In this document: positions 15,155 through 26,669 of the stretch, piece by piece
How positions within the stretch are numbered: the first letter of the stretch is position 1
How the letters are laid out: every line of letters begins with the position of its first letter
NCBI GenBank assembly: GCA_024336345.1
Contig: JANFOG010000008.1
Location: 1,116,001-1,180,000 of the forward strand
Direction: 5' to 3'
Length of the DNA: 64,000 nucleotides
Origin: Mariannaea sp. PMI_226
Lineage: Eukaryota > Ascomycota > Sordariomycetes > Hypocreales > Nectriaceae
Program-made: the position numbers and the translations under genes
The notes under the pieces: model-generated
Seen by the model: only the letters and a program-made list of their open reading frames with translations
Database searches by the model: none
What the model was told of the DNA's origin: nothing

Positions 15155-16957
15155 CCCCAAAGGTGACCCAAGAGGCAGAGCTAGGCTTTGGGATCAACTT
15201 GTTGGGGCATGAGCTCAACACTTTCAATTTTCTCACTTGGTGCCTGTCTTTAGATTACGCATGATGATACTGGACCTGGATCACACAGTACAGGTCTTTG
15301 ATTCCGCGGAATTATCATCCGTGATGATGCCATGCCATTCCTTCGTCAATATATACCCAAATTAAATACCATTGCTGGTACAGAGGCTCAATTTTGATTT
15401 TCCTGAACCGGTGGACGACGACGCAGTCGATTCCTATACTTGATACCTGAGTGGACGGTGGATGGGTGGGTGGATGGGCGGATGAATTTTCAACTCGGGG
15501 TAATTGGAGTTAAATCTGTATTTCACTGTGTGGCAAGCGCTTTGAGCGAAATTTTTTCTTGAACATCTACAAGTATTGCCCGGAATTTGATGGTGGAGGA
15601 GAGCCAAGTCTAACACAAACGAAGCCTTGGATACTACCACGAAGTCTTTCACTGCTGTGCTTCTTTCATCGATCGTTCTAATCTACTTCGTTGGCCTTTG
15701 ACTCTACTATCTCCTTCTCCTTCATTCCTTTTATTTCCTTCTTACTCTCGTTTCGTTTTCTAGATTAGTGGGGAGGATGGAACTGAGATGGCGGTGATCC
15801 TTGTTTACATGGAGGCGGGACGGTGGTCTCTATCTGCTGCGTACTTGTTTGTCTGGATTTGCGTCCAGCAACAAGACTGCTAAGAAAATAAAATTTGATC
15901 GTACTGCTCTGGCGGAGAAGGTTTTTTATTATATTTTATTTCCTGCTTCAATTGTGTGTCTTATCCATAAAAAGAAAATGTAATAGCGGTGTGAATTGCA
16001 TGTTCACGTTTGGGAGGTGTTCAAAGCAAGATATCACACTGTCTCTGCGAGTAACTTCAAGAAAGAAAACGGTGGCTTTGAGACTCCCATCCGTATCCCT
16101 TTCCCATGGTGTTGGACTGGCACAACATCTGGCCATTTTCCTACCTTTCGTTCTTTTTCTGATAATTGGGCGAGGTAAGCTGTTGCTGAAACAGGAAAGT
16201 ATCACGCTTAGGAATGATTCTGATTGTCAAGAGCAGAACAACAAAAGGAGTGAACTGTTTATGAGAACAGATAACGAAATGAGATATATACATGAATTGC
16301 AACAATTCTTCAGTTGTAACCCACACTGATCCCATAAGAGAGTTGTTGCTACAACTGTGTCCTCTCTCTTCAACTCGCACAGAGGGTTGTCATCCTGTCT
16401 CTTTTTATCATTTGCTGATTCAAGGAAACACAAGCTCCTAGGGGTGAAGAAAGATTAGCACAGGGGAGGGAGCGTCTGTGTTTCACAGGTGAAAAAAAAT
16501 CCTTCCAAAGACTCATAAAACATTCCTAAAGACTACCTAATCGTACAGCACTCTCAGTCGCTGCTGGAGTGTGTCGAGTTAAGTACGAACCATCCACCAA
16601 CGCCGAGCTTCTAAATTACTCGAGCTAAATCCTAATCTTTCCACAGGACCTTTCGCTGGAAACAGCCTACTCAAGGGATTCATTACCAGGCAGAGGTGGC
16701 AATGCCCTCCACTGAACTACCTTGGTGGCCCTACTACAAAATCAGGGACATCTGCTCGACGAGAAGAGATGGAAAGAAGAATAAGATAAAACAACTAACG
16801 AAAAAAAAAAACGCCCCTATAATTGAAAAAAAAAAAAAAACCACGCGATACAATTCCCAGGCTCCAGAACAAGCCTTCATTCACATTAAAGAGGGGGTAT
16901 AGCTCAACGTAGGGGAGACTTTGGGGGCCATGGATATGCCAACTCAGGCCTTTGTTC
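15155..16957. other. 3'-3' gap between the DUF2841 gene and cbf1
   Basis: 1.8 kb of A/T-rich and pyrimidine-rich sequence between two converging genes. It contains poly-A and poly-T runs near 16800-16840 that suit 3' ends of the minus-strand gene. Short open frames only; no protein recognised. Confidence 0.5.
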
Positions 16958-17945
16958 CTAGCTTGAGGCGGTAGGAGCGGCGGTGTTAGCATTGTCCTCC
17001 CTTTTGGGTTGCGGAGGCTCGAGGCCGGCGTTTTGTGCCACCCGTTTCCAGATCTCAAGCTCACGATAGAGCCTCTCACATTCATGCTTGAGCTTGTCAT
17101 TGGAAGTGCTCAGCTCCGTTATAGCTTGCTCAGTAAGCAGCTTCTCTAGAGTCCACTTCTCAATGTTCTGTTGCTCATTCTCCTTGAGCTGTGAAATGAA
17201 ACTAACGGCCCGTTGTAGGATGGAGCCCTTGTTCTTCTCACACCCTGGGACAATCTTGGCGAGTTCATTGATACCTTCATTGATGGTTTCACGGCGACGA
17301 CGTTCGACTATGATTGTGTTTGTTAGCCTATCAAGAATCGAAACCAAATTTGCTGCGTCTCATGAGCTTACCCTCTTTGTGGTTATCCTTGCGCATCTTG
17401 TGCCACTCTTCGGAGCCCACCGTGGGCTTGGGATTGGGAACCGAAGTGGCGTAGCGTGGCGGAGGATGCTGCGGAACACCGTTTGGAGGAGTTTGTTGAT
17501 GTTGCGTAGGAACTACGGGAGCGGAATCAAGAAGAGACTCGGGAGGTGGGTGAACATCTGGGGAGAACCGGGGCTCATGGGTATGGTCTGTCTCGGGGTT
17601 GATTTGCGCCGCAAATTGCTCCTCTGTGGACGGTGGCACGTGAAGAGTGGGATACATGCCAAGGGCAGCTTGAGCAGTGCTCGTTGCACTGGAAGGGTCG
17701 GGGGCCGCGGGATGCTCAGCCTGAGCAGCTTGCTGGAGAGCGTTGAAGTCGGCAACATTGACACCGGTAGCAGCCTGGCTATCAATAGCGCTGTCGATGA
17801 AAGAGGTGTCGGCCATGTGCGCAGCAGGGACAGACCGCTTGATTCTAGCGAGCTCAGGGCTTTGGGATTCTCGCTTGCGCTTTTGGGTGGGAGAGCCTGT
17901 CAAGGCGGATAGATCGGGGTGATCGGTGACCAGTGTATCGGCCAT
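16958..17945 (-). CDS. cbf1: Cbf1-type bHLH transcription factor
   Basis: Two exons, 17945-17372 and 17307-16958, with a 64-nt GT-AG intron (17308-17371) falling inside the basic region; about 307 aa. The C-terminal third is a basic helix-loop-helix: the basic stretch reads NHKEVERRRRETINEGINEL, with the His, Glu and Arg positions typical of proteins that bind CACGTG. It is followed by VPGCEKNKGSILQRAVSFI and a heptad-like helix ending near ERLYRELEIWKRV, probably a dimerising zipper. The N-terminal half is Pro/Ala/Gln-rich, with a KRKRE cluster that may act as a nuclear signal. In yeast Cbf1 binds centromere element I and promoters of sulphur amino-acid genes; in filamentous fungi only the E-box regulatory role can be assumed. 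Confidence 0.92.
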
Positions 17946-19247
17946 GGTCTTAGGTGATCCGAACGGGCGGTGGTAAACGGCTTGGACTCGATTGTCGACG
18001 ACAGACGAGTGACAATCTCCTTAGAAAACTAGAAAGGGGTGCGCAGAGCCTGGCCTAGGGCACACAATGCGAGTGTTGAAGTAGCTGAAAGGTTTGGTAG
18101 GACCAAGTTCAATCAATCTGAAGCCCGGAGAGGGATGTTAGAAGAAGTGCGAAGACAAAAGTAAAATAGAGAGAGAGACGCATCAAGTGGTCGAGGTTGT
18201 TGGTCCCACTCCCAAGTAGCACATCGATCAGTTTGGCCGGGGCTTTTATGTAGGGAGTCCTGAAGACTACGCCAAAGTAGTTCGACCATTCAGCCGATTG
18301 TGCAGAAGGCTAAAGGAGTCACAAATCGTGTTGCTGCAATCGGCTGGAAAGCGCTTGCTTTCAGGGCAACCGTGCAAAGGGTGCGATGAGGAGCTCCAAC
18401 GCAGACATGCGAAATGTGAGATAGAGACAAAGTGAGGTTGTAAAATCTCACTTGGGTTTGAGGAACTGAGCCGTCACGGTCACAATCACAATGATGGGAG
18501 ATCGGAAAGGAGGAGATCGCCGGAAGTTCAGGGGGGAGAGTGAATCAGTCACTTGAGCTGGGGGTGGGACGAGAGGATTGTTCGAGGCCGACGGGCGCCT
18601 GCTCAGGAGCCTGCTCAGCCAGGAAGTGAACGCCCGTCAATGGAGATGCGCGCCTGTGGTGGATTAGATGGCGGCGGCGGAGGCGGCAGTGAAGCCTCAC
18701 CAACATGCCAACGACATGAGGTTTGTCAATTGAGCCACTCGACTAACTGTGACGGACGCGCTGGAAACGCGGAGGGATTTTCGTCGCGAAATCATGGCGG
18801 CGACGAAGCTTGTGAAGAGCAACAAGACCAAAGATGCGATGATAATGATGATGATGTGCATATGGAACCGACATACCTCCCGGATCATGTGCTTTTGCGA
18901 CTGGGTCCGGGCCTCCAGATCACGAGTTTTTGGCCGTCTCACGTGTTTGGCGTGATCAACCTCGTGATATCGCGCGAGTGTATCCAGTAAGGGCAGTGGG
19001 AATAAGTGATGGGAGTAAAGTCGCGTCACTAAACAGAGACAACAACATTCAAGAGGAAAAAAAAAAGAGGAAAGGAAATGTTCACCAAAAAAAGGAATTG
19101 TAACTTACGCGCTGAGAAAGAAATCACGATGGATAATGAGAATTCTTTATGTTATCAGGGGGGTGGATGCGTGAGAGGCAGAACGCATCACTCTTCTTCT
19201 GTCGAGACTTGGAGCTGGACGCAGGTCCGCTGGGGCAGCGCTTGGAA

Positions 19248-19263
19248 GGGGGGGGGGGGGGGG
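19248..19263 (+). repeat. Run of 16 G
   Basis: Uninterrupted G homopolymer in the gap upstream of cbf1; probably length-variable. Confidence 0.85.
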
Positions 19264-20440
19264 CGCGGGCACACAGAGGACTCTTGGTCACGCGGCAAGA
19301 CCAGATGGGCGACCACGTGAATTTTATCTGTCGCCGGGCAAGGCACTTGGGAATTCGGCTTGCAGCCTCAGGCAACGAGCCAAACGGAGACTGGCCAATG
19401 AGAAGCCCAAGCCTCCACATGGGATGTCGGATGCCTCTGCCCGGACGGCGCAACCAACGAGAAGGTGGTCACGTCAGAAATAGGGATGGAGGGTGCTCCA
19501 TCGTGTCCTGTACCTAGGTAGAAGACGGTATGTGCGTACGGGATGCTGGTGGCCGATGATCTAAACGGCTTGGCTGTGAGGCTTCCTGAGAATAAGTAAC
19601 TACGGATGCAGAAATGTATCGTAGTAGTAGTCGAGAAAAGCGGTACCTAACTAAATGTAGGTACCTGCGTAGACGTAGAGGAACGTACATGCACACACAC
19701 TGGTTGTCTTGTTGAAGAGCACCTCAGAGCAGCGACCATACGGTTGGTACCCAAGTACCTTACGTCTGCTCAACCCATCAGCTTCATCATCATATGTACT
19801 CATACATATTTGCTCAGCCCAAGGCACCATAGTACGTTTACTCTCAGAACGGTACTAGGGTCTAAGGCAAAATAGATGAGCAACTGGGAATTCACATTGT
19901 CAGCCCAAGGTACATTATTTCCCACATGTGAGCTGGGTTGCCACCACATAGACTCCTACAGTACCTTCAAGCTACACACCACTACTACCAACAAGGGAAC
20001 AAGGGGGCACGGAGCAGGCATAGTACACATTTGTAAGTAGGTACGGCAGGCAGCGATCAATGCAAGCACCCGTTCACTCCATGTACGTACTGTGGTATCC
20101 AAACCCCGTCATTCGTTCGTTCGCAAGCCGCCTGTACCTTTCGAACATGAATGTGCTACGCAAACGCATTTATGATGCACAATCACCAAAAGTCCTACGG
20201 CCCCGATTTCCTACAGAGATATTGACTGGCCTTGGTAACCCATCTTCAGTCCCCGTTTCTTCCGTGTGATATCTACGCACCGTGTAGGTAGTACGGTTAT
20301 CCCGAAGTCTGCCTTCCCCGGAAAGCAACCATAATCACCTGATTTTACCATCGCATCACTTGACGCGTGTTAAGTGAAACAGGGTTGTGTCGCCTCTGTC
20401 AACTGGCGCTGTAAATTTAACTATCACCTAGGATCCTAGG

Positions 20441-20478
20441 GAGATGGGTGAGAGGGAGGGAGATGGGTGAGAGGGAGG
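20441..20478 (+). repeat. 19-bp direct repeat, two copies
   Basis: Two perfect adjacent copies of a purine-rich 19-mer beginning GAGATGGGTGAGAGG, in the gap upstream of fyv10. Confidence 0.85.
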
Positions 20479-21461
20479 GGGAAGGGTGGGTAAGAGGAGA
20501 GAAAAGAGACAACAGGAGGAGGGGAAGTGGCGGGGTGGATTCATGTGCTGAACGAGGTCAAACAGACACGGGAGAGCAGAATATGGCAGGGGTTCAGCAA
20601 AAGCTCAGCTCAGACACCCAAAACCTTCCAGCTTTCCAGCTGTCCACCAGGTATCCAGCTCTCCAAGGAGCGAGCCATGTCTCTCTCCTGGTGGAGCCTG
20701 GCAAACGCCCAACTTCCCACACCTCGACCAACAAGAGGCGTTGAGCCACCAAGAGCTGACGAACCACATCGTTAGTGAAGGCAAGATACCCAGAAACAGA
20801 CAGCCTTGCATTAGGATGTCTCAGTACTTTTTTTGTGATAAGCCCATTCCATTCCATTCTATTTTGCCGGTGTTCAGACCCCCCTGCCAGGAAAGTCATC
20901 TGCTTGACTCCCGCCTTGATTTCCTCTCAAGGTTGATACCAGCACAGTGCTGGTGCTGTGCTATGTAACAGAAGACCGGAGCCAGTCTGAGCCGCGTTGG
21001 CCGCTGATAACGTCGTTGGCCACATTTTCTTTGCCTTCCGTCCCATCCCGACAGGGAGATGCGATAAGTCTACTGCGTAGTTTGCACGGAGTATGTACGA
21101 TCGAATGATACATAATATATGCCGAACAAGAAGCTGCCCATCCCAGGCCTGTGCCCATAAGTCGGTACGTACCTAAGGTAAGGTGAGGTATCCATATTAC
21201 TATTCCGCGATTCCCGTGACACTTGCCATGACCACCACCCCACTGAAAAGTGAGGTACGTACTCCCCCAGCTCTAAACCATGCATCCATCAATCCCATTT
21301 CGTCCCAAGCCCATCACGGTCATAGCTATCACGGACCACGATAACGTCAAGTGATCCTTATCGTCCACCCATCCAATATCCCTCCCTCGAAGAGTGCCAA
21401 CCCGACGCTTTGTTATCCCTCCTACTCCGCCACATCTCGGCACTGCTGTAATCTATCTGCC

Positions 21462-22843
21462 ATGGGAGACCACGAGTACTCCACCATCAAGCATGGCGAC
21501 CACTTACTGCTAGTACGTTCAGTTGCATCATCATGTCACCTCCGCCCATGAGCCATGATCTAACATGTCCTCTCCCACCTCATCCAGGATCAACCTCTGC
21601 TTCGTCTCCCATCCGAACTCCTTCGTAAAAACTTCCGTTCCGCCCACTTCACCATCGAAAAGGACACCACCGCCCTCAAGACCATCCTCAAAGACTCGGC
21701 TACCAGTGCGGTATCGGGCCGTGCCTCCCAGCAAGATGTCCTTCGCAATCTTGACGCCATGATTGCCCGCATGCGCGGAGTCAAGCGTAAGCTGGCTGCC
21801 TGTGCAGAAGAAGAGTCCCGCCTTCATACACAAACTGCTGCTCGGATCGCCCATCTAGATGAATTATACGCCATGTCCACCGTCGACGACGTCAAGTATG
21901 AAGCCTGGAGCAGGAAACGACTTGACCGACTCTTAGCCGACTATCTGCTTCGTCATGGCTACAACGAAAGCGCAAAGGAATTGGCTCAACAACGAGGAAT
22001 GGAGAACCTGGTGGATATAAACACTTTTACTGCCATGAGTCGAATCCGTGATGCTCTCAAGAATGGAAGTGTCACAGAGGCCCTAGCATGGTGCACAGAA
22101 AACAAGAAGGAACTTCGAAAGATGGAGGCATGTCCCCTGACGCCCGGATTAATCACTAACTAATGAATCTTACTAACCAACACATACAGAGCAAACTAGA
22201 ATTTATGCTTCGTTTTCAGCAGTATATCGAGCTCGTCCGCACAAGATCTTCCACCAAACTCACGGAGGCCATCGCTCACGCGAAAAAGCATCTCATCCCT
22301 TATCGTGCTACCTTTGAACGCGAGGTCTCACAAGCCTGTGGCCTCCTCGCCTTCCCCCCGAGCTCCCCGGCTTCAGCCGCCTATTCCGATCTTTACAAGC
22401 CATCTAGATGGACGGACCTAGCAAACCTATTCACTACCACTCACAACCAATTACTAGCCCTTCCCGCCGTACCTCTCCTTCATATCGCTTTAACGTCGGG
22501 ATTGTCTGCTCTCAAAACACCTGCTTGCCATTCCCACTCTTCGTCTTCCGAACAGTCCTCCAGTGCTCCTGACCCGGCTGCCCCAGTTACGACTCTCACT
22601 CATGGCGTCTGCCCCATCTGCTCGACCGAATTAAACGAGCTCGCCCGCAACGTCCCGTATGCACATCACACAAAGAGCCATGTGGAGAATGACTTGCGAC
22701 TCCTCCCCAACGGCTGTGTTTATGGCAAGGATACCTTGGAGGCTCACGCCAGAAAGAGTGGGCTGTCAACGGGGCAGGTCAAAGACTTGCGCTCAGGCGA
22801 AGTTTACGCTGCTGACGCCCTCAAGAAGGTTTTTATTACATAG
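21462..22843 (+). CDS. fyv10: Fyv10/Gid9, GID/CTLH E3 ubiquitin ligase subunit
   Basis: Three exons, 21462-21512, 21588-22127 and 22190-22843; about 414 aa. Order: a short N-terminus ([13 protein letters not shown]); helical region; LisH ([21 protein letters not shown]); CTLH beginning [17 protein letters not shown] and continuing through [22 protein letters not shown]-like region; and a C-terminal degenerate RING of the Gid type ([12 protein letters not shown] ... LPNGCVYG). The family forms the catalytic RING pair with Gid2/Rmd5 and in yeast marks gluconeogenic enzymes for degradation. Intron 1 has donor GTACGT. Intron 2 (22128-22189) appears to start with GC, not GT: only GAG|GCATGT joined to ACAG|AGC restores the conserved KMES-LEFMLR segment. 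An extra TAG-delimited 36-codon frame after the stop is probably chance. Confidence 0.94.
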
Positions 22844-23818
22844 GAACTCTCTATTTTCTTGATGCGATTTTCCGTGGACAAGTCGATGATGCTCAAAATT
22901 CCCACAGCATTGGATGTATATTATACCAGTGCGATAATGAGAATGTCTGTCCTGATATGAGGTCAAGGTCATCATTGTACAGAAGACATCAAGGTGTCAG
23001 TTAGTTTGAGCCCAGGGCTCTTCCTGTGTTGTTATGAATTCACATTTGGGCGAACAGGCGTCTTGGGGCACCAGCGTTATAGGAACATTAAACAGAAATA
23101 TTATGACTTTCACTCCACGCCTTTTACATGGAACTCATTAACATACTTCCTGCTTCTCTTCTTGCCTTGAACAATGGACGTTTTTGACAGTTTGAAAAGT
23201 TCTTACACCTTCAAATTTCACTCCCTACCAAAGTATGGTTACAATTCGTACACACCAAAACAAACAAAAGAGGAATACTCAAGTTCCAATGTGCTTATAA
23301 ACTAAACCGAACCGTACAATACACAGGTGTCACCAACACCACGAACCATTGACCATGTTTCCCGCCAACCAATTGTTTCCGTCTCCCGCCCTGTAAGTTG
23401 ACCATATGCCTCTCCTGCCCAATGCCAGAAAACATCAAAAGACCAAAACGAAGAGTTTCATTAGCCAAGTCATGCGAACCGGTGCCAAACATCCAGCCCC
23501 GTCAATCGTTTCCCGCCCCATGCACGCGCAAGGAGTGGGAAGCGACCGAAAAGAAAAACCACAAACATCAAAATCCTCTATTCTCCCTTTGCCCATTCTT
23601 GGTCCCTCAGACCGGCGACTTGTAAAATATACCAAGAGCGAATCATTTGTTGAGTTTTCTTCTTCTTTTTTTTTATCGTCTTCGCCCTGACCGAGAGATC
23701 ATGTATAGAATTGGACCGAAGGGGGGGATTTGAAGGATAAGAACAGGTATTAAGGCACTTGGGTAGTTCCAGATTTGAGATTTTGGGGGGATTGTGGTGT
23801 AGTTTGGTCTCTTCTTCT
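22844..23818. other. 3'-3' gap between fyv10 and caf1
   Basis: About 1 kb of untranslated or intergenic DNA between converging genes. T-rich and A-rich stretches near 23640-23680 suit transcript ends. No gene seen. Confidence 0.5.
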
Positions 23819-25344
23819 CTATCGATTGCCTCCAACGAAGGCAAAGTTCCCAAACACACCACCACCGCCTCCTGGGGTCATCGGTCCGGTATTCGTGATG
23901 CCGTTTGTGTTGCTAGCGGCAGGCGTGGTAGCGAGTCCTGCACTGGTCGTGTTTGGGGTACTTGGACCGCCGTTTTGACCGTTGGAGTTCTCATTACCAG
24001 AGGTCTGGTTCAACATGGATGCCGTCACAACACTGCTGTCTGGGATGCCAAGACCCCAGACCTTACCAATGTGCTCGTCAGGGATGTCGCCGTTGAAGAT
24101 CCGGTCCCTCATTTGGAAAAATACCTTGCCGGTAAGAAGGGAATCGGAGCCAGCTTGGTGGGCGGAACCGACACGCTTGATCTTGAGTGTCTCGGCAATG
24201 TTTTCTAGACCCGACTTGTGCTCAAACTTTTGCAGAATTTCAGCACTACTGGGATCACTGGGGGTGAGCATGCCGCTGTTGTGCAGCTTGATCGCATACT
24301 TCATCAGATGTTTCACATCGTAGGTAGAAGGGAAGTACAGCTTCATCTTATGATCAAAATCCACCTCATCGTTAGGGAGAGGCATGCAGATGAGGAGCTT
24401 CGTCAAATAGCCAAAATCATAACCGCCATGAAACGAGATCCATCTGACATCTGGGAAACACACAAGACCGGAGGGAATAAGGAGGGAAGCGAATTCATGA
24501 GGGTCGATACCGTCGCGTTCGAGAAGGCCAAAATCAATACCGGCTTGTTGGAGGGATTCGATCGACTTCTCGCTGTACATGTCGTCCTTGAGGGCAAACT
24601 TGAAGTTAAACTGCCATGAGCAAGGAAAGGGGACTTGGTTGGCTGTTCTTCGAGCGACCATGCCGAGATCAGGATCGTTTGCTGCAGGTCGTGGCGGAGG
24701 TGTTTCGCCATCTTCGTTGAATAGAGTCAGTCCGATTTGAATAACCTTGAGCATATCGACGTTTGTTCGGAGACATTGGTAGTGGTAGTCGCTTTTCCCT
24801 CGGAAGCCACCCATCGGTCTCGAGACGACACCAGGAAACTCAGTGTCCTTGATTGCCCGAGTCAGTAGTGAAAAACGGTAAAATTTCGCATCAGCATCAG
24901 CCTTACCATGGCGATATATGGGTACTTTTCCACCAAGTCTCTCAAAACAGCCATCTCCTCGTGCAAGTTGTGTTTCCAAACCTCTCGTATCCTACCCTTA
25001 TTAGGCTGTGCCCTCACGGTTTGGTGATCCATCAACACGTTATGCTGCACCTGTGCTCCATGTTGGGGCTGTTGTAGACCGGCTGGACCATGCGCAAAGC
25101 CCATGCGAGCACTTTGACTGCCAAATCCAGAGTCGGCAAAACCAGCAGCAGCTCCATTGAGGCCTGCGGCTGTGAAGGCGTTACCGTTTGCGGCGGAGAA
25201 AGGGCTAATTTGTGCGTTCGAATTGAGGTACTGATTGGCGCCCATGTGGCCGCCTTGAGGTTGGGCGTGGGAGGGGAAGCCGGTTTGATGGTATGGCGAG
25301 GCGACGGCAGGCCCGCCGCCGAAGGAGCGAAGTTGGGGCGGCAT
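23819..25344 (-). CDS. caf1: Caf1/Pop2, CCR4-NOT deadenylase subunit
   Basis: Exons 25344-24907 and 24847-23819 with a 59-nt intron; 488 aa from the first in-frame ATG. The protein removes poly(A) tails within the CCR4-NOT complex. The RNase D-like (DEDD) fold is complete: AMDTEFPG supplies the first Asp and Glu, SFHGGYDFGYL the third acid, and AHQAGSDSLLT the His and last Asp. The intron splits the motif between Met and the first catalytic Asp and uses donor GTAAGG and an unusual AAG acceptor. A Gln/Gly-rich N-terminus (about 110 aa) and a Gly/Thr/Asn-rich C-terminus flank the nuclease. The frame stays open upstream of the chosen ATG for 53 codons of Pro- and acid-rich sequence, then meets a TAG 19 codons after another ATG (25563), so the true N-terminus may be longer. 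Confidence 0.93.
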
Positions 25345-26226
25345 TAGAGGGTTGTAATTAGGATTCAAAAGAGGTCGGAGTTGTGAGGTTGTGTAATCCT
25401 CCTCGTCTTCGCTGAGTGGAAACGGAGGAGGGGACGACGAGGGCAGGTCACCAGTGAAGATGTAGCCGGGAGGTAGTTCTGGGGGAGGAGTTGGTGGTGC
25501 TTCCTAACGCGCTTGGTGACCGCGGCGGTTCGATCTAGATGGACGACTGTTTCGCCAGGTCATTGAGGTGAAGGCTAGATCGATGGATATTCCTCAAGAT
25601 CCTCGACAAGGTCTGCCAAGTACAAGAGCCCTATCGCGGTGTTGGGAGGCGCTATATCGAGCCTCTTCGATGGTGTGGGTTGGACGGAAGGGAGACAAGG
25701 TTTGTATAGATAGACGCACGCGGGGGAGGGACGACGACGATGCTTGATTCGGGACAAGGATGTTTGAGATGGAATTATCTGCAAGAGTGAGAAGTATGTT
25801 TTTACCGCAAGAGGCTTCGAGTGTTGATGTTGTTTGGAGGTTGCAGAAGAGATCAATGTTGGGATTGATACCGTACGGCTTCTCTGGTGCCCGCAAAGTC
25901 CCAAGAGTTGGCGCTTGGAGGGATGCAGTCACGGACGGTGCGTGGCCCGTGCGCGTGTTCTGGGTTGCCCGGATTGCCGGGGTAGATTTGTTCCGGGCTC
26001 TCAAAAGCTCAAACTAGACACTCTATCTGGTGGGGAGCGCAAGCTGGGCTTTGGCGTCCATTTGTCTGGAGACTCGACGTCGGGAAGAAAAAGAGTACGT
26101 ACCGCAAATCTTAGTCAGAACCAGATTCAATTGCCTCGCTCTCCATTCGTCCATTTCGCCCATTCGCATCTGGTCTGTTTCGCTGCTCGTTACATCCAAC
26201 CACCAGCCCGCGAAACCCCGTTCGAG
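25345..26226. promoter_or_regulatory. Divergent promoter region of caf1 and the complex I B12 gene
   Basis: At 0.88 kb this is the shortest 5'-5' gap in the window, so the two genes probably share control sequences. The caf1-proximal 220 bases may in part be coding. No specific site is claimed. Confidence 0.4.
25504..25506 (-). other. In-frame TAG between an upstream ATG and the caf1 frame
   Basis: An ATG at 25563-25561 opens 19 codons (MTWRNSRPSRSN...), meets this single TAG, and then the same frame runs stop-free for 53 codons (EAPPTPPPELPPGYIFTGD...) into the caf1 ATG at 25344. The peptide after the TAG is Pro-rich, then acidic (SEDEEDY), and looks coding. The TAG could be an upstream-ORF stop, part of an acceptor (TTAG) of an unseen 5' intron, or an editable UAG. 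Confidence 0.6.
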
Positions 26227-26669
26227 ATGCTTCCTACCGCGTACGTCCACCCATTGCGCCCTTCCTACCCATCTAGAAGATGCATGTCCCTTCCAATTGG
26301 GCTCCCTGAGCTAACATTCAGGTCAATCAGTGTGCTACGAGCTGCCGCCCGCGGGCCCAAGCCCAACATCACCGGCTTCAACATGCGGGCCTTCCAAGCA
26401 GCCACCGGCCAGCCCCGATACGATCCTTGGGAGCGAAAGTTTGTCCCCCTTTTCTCCCTCTTACTTCCTCGACTAGGAAGCAGCTTCGAGCGTACTGACC
26501 CCTCCCGCGCAGCGAGGCCTGGCGATACACCGGCACCTTCAGCCGATTCAACCGCTTCAAGAACGCCTTCCCCGGCCTGGGCATTGCTTCCGTTGCATTC
26601 GCTGGCTACTGCGCATACGAGCACTTCTTCCTCGAAGACGAGCACCACCACGGCGAGGAGCACCACTAA
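26227..26669 (+). CDS. NADH:ubiquinone oxidoreductase B12 subunit (NDUFB3 family)
   Basis: Three exons, 26227-26240, 26322-26438 and 26513-26669, give 95 aa. Recognised from GPKPNITGFNMRAF, WERNEAWRYTG, FSRFNRF and AFPGLGIASVAFAGY. It is a single-pass accessory subunit of mitochondrial complex I in the inner membrane; the hydrophobic helix is FPGLGIASVAFAGYCAY and the tail is His/Glu-rich (EDEHHHGEEHH). The first exon is only 14 nt. Intron 1 (81 nt, GTACGT ... CTAAC ATTCAG) is a multiple of three and has no in-frame stop, so keeping it would add 27 residues instead of breaking the protein. Intron 2 is 74 nt with donor GTTTGT. The family is small (usually about 80-100 aa), so length agrees. 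Confidence 0.88.

Larger units (their letters stand above)
17946..21461. promoter_or_regulatory. 5'-5' gap shared by cbf1 and fyv10
   Basis: 3.5 kb between two diverging genes. It contains two perfect CACGTG hexamers (18940-18945 and 19314-19319) about 1.0 and 1.4 kb upstream of the cbf1 start, a run of 16 G (19248-19263), a 19-bp direct repeat (20441-20478) and many TACCTA/TAGGTA words (about 19640-19760). Open frames on both strands look non-coding. Confidence 0.4.

Noticed and set aside
16902..16957. 17-codon frame beyond the TAG of cbf1
   Set aside because: Too short to be meaningful, and the bHLH-zipper protein is complete without it.
18553..18990. 145-codon frame upstream of cbf1
   Set aside because: Low-complexity Gly/Asp content from trinucleotide repeats (GGC, GAT), with a competing frame on the minus strand; more likely promoter DNA.
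22841..22950. 36-codon open frame after the TAG of fyv10
   Set aside because: A stop-free run of 36 codons is expected by chance nearly one time in five, the RING domain is already complete, and the extension shows no protein-like conservation.
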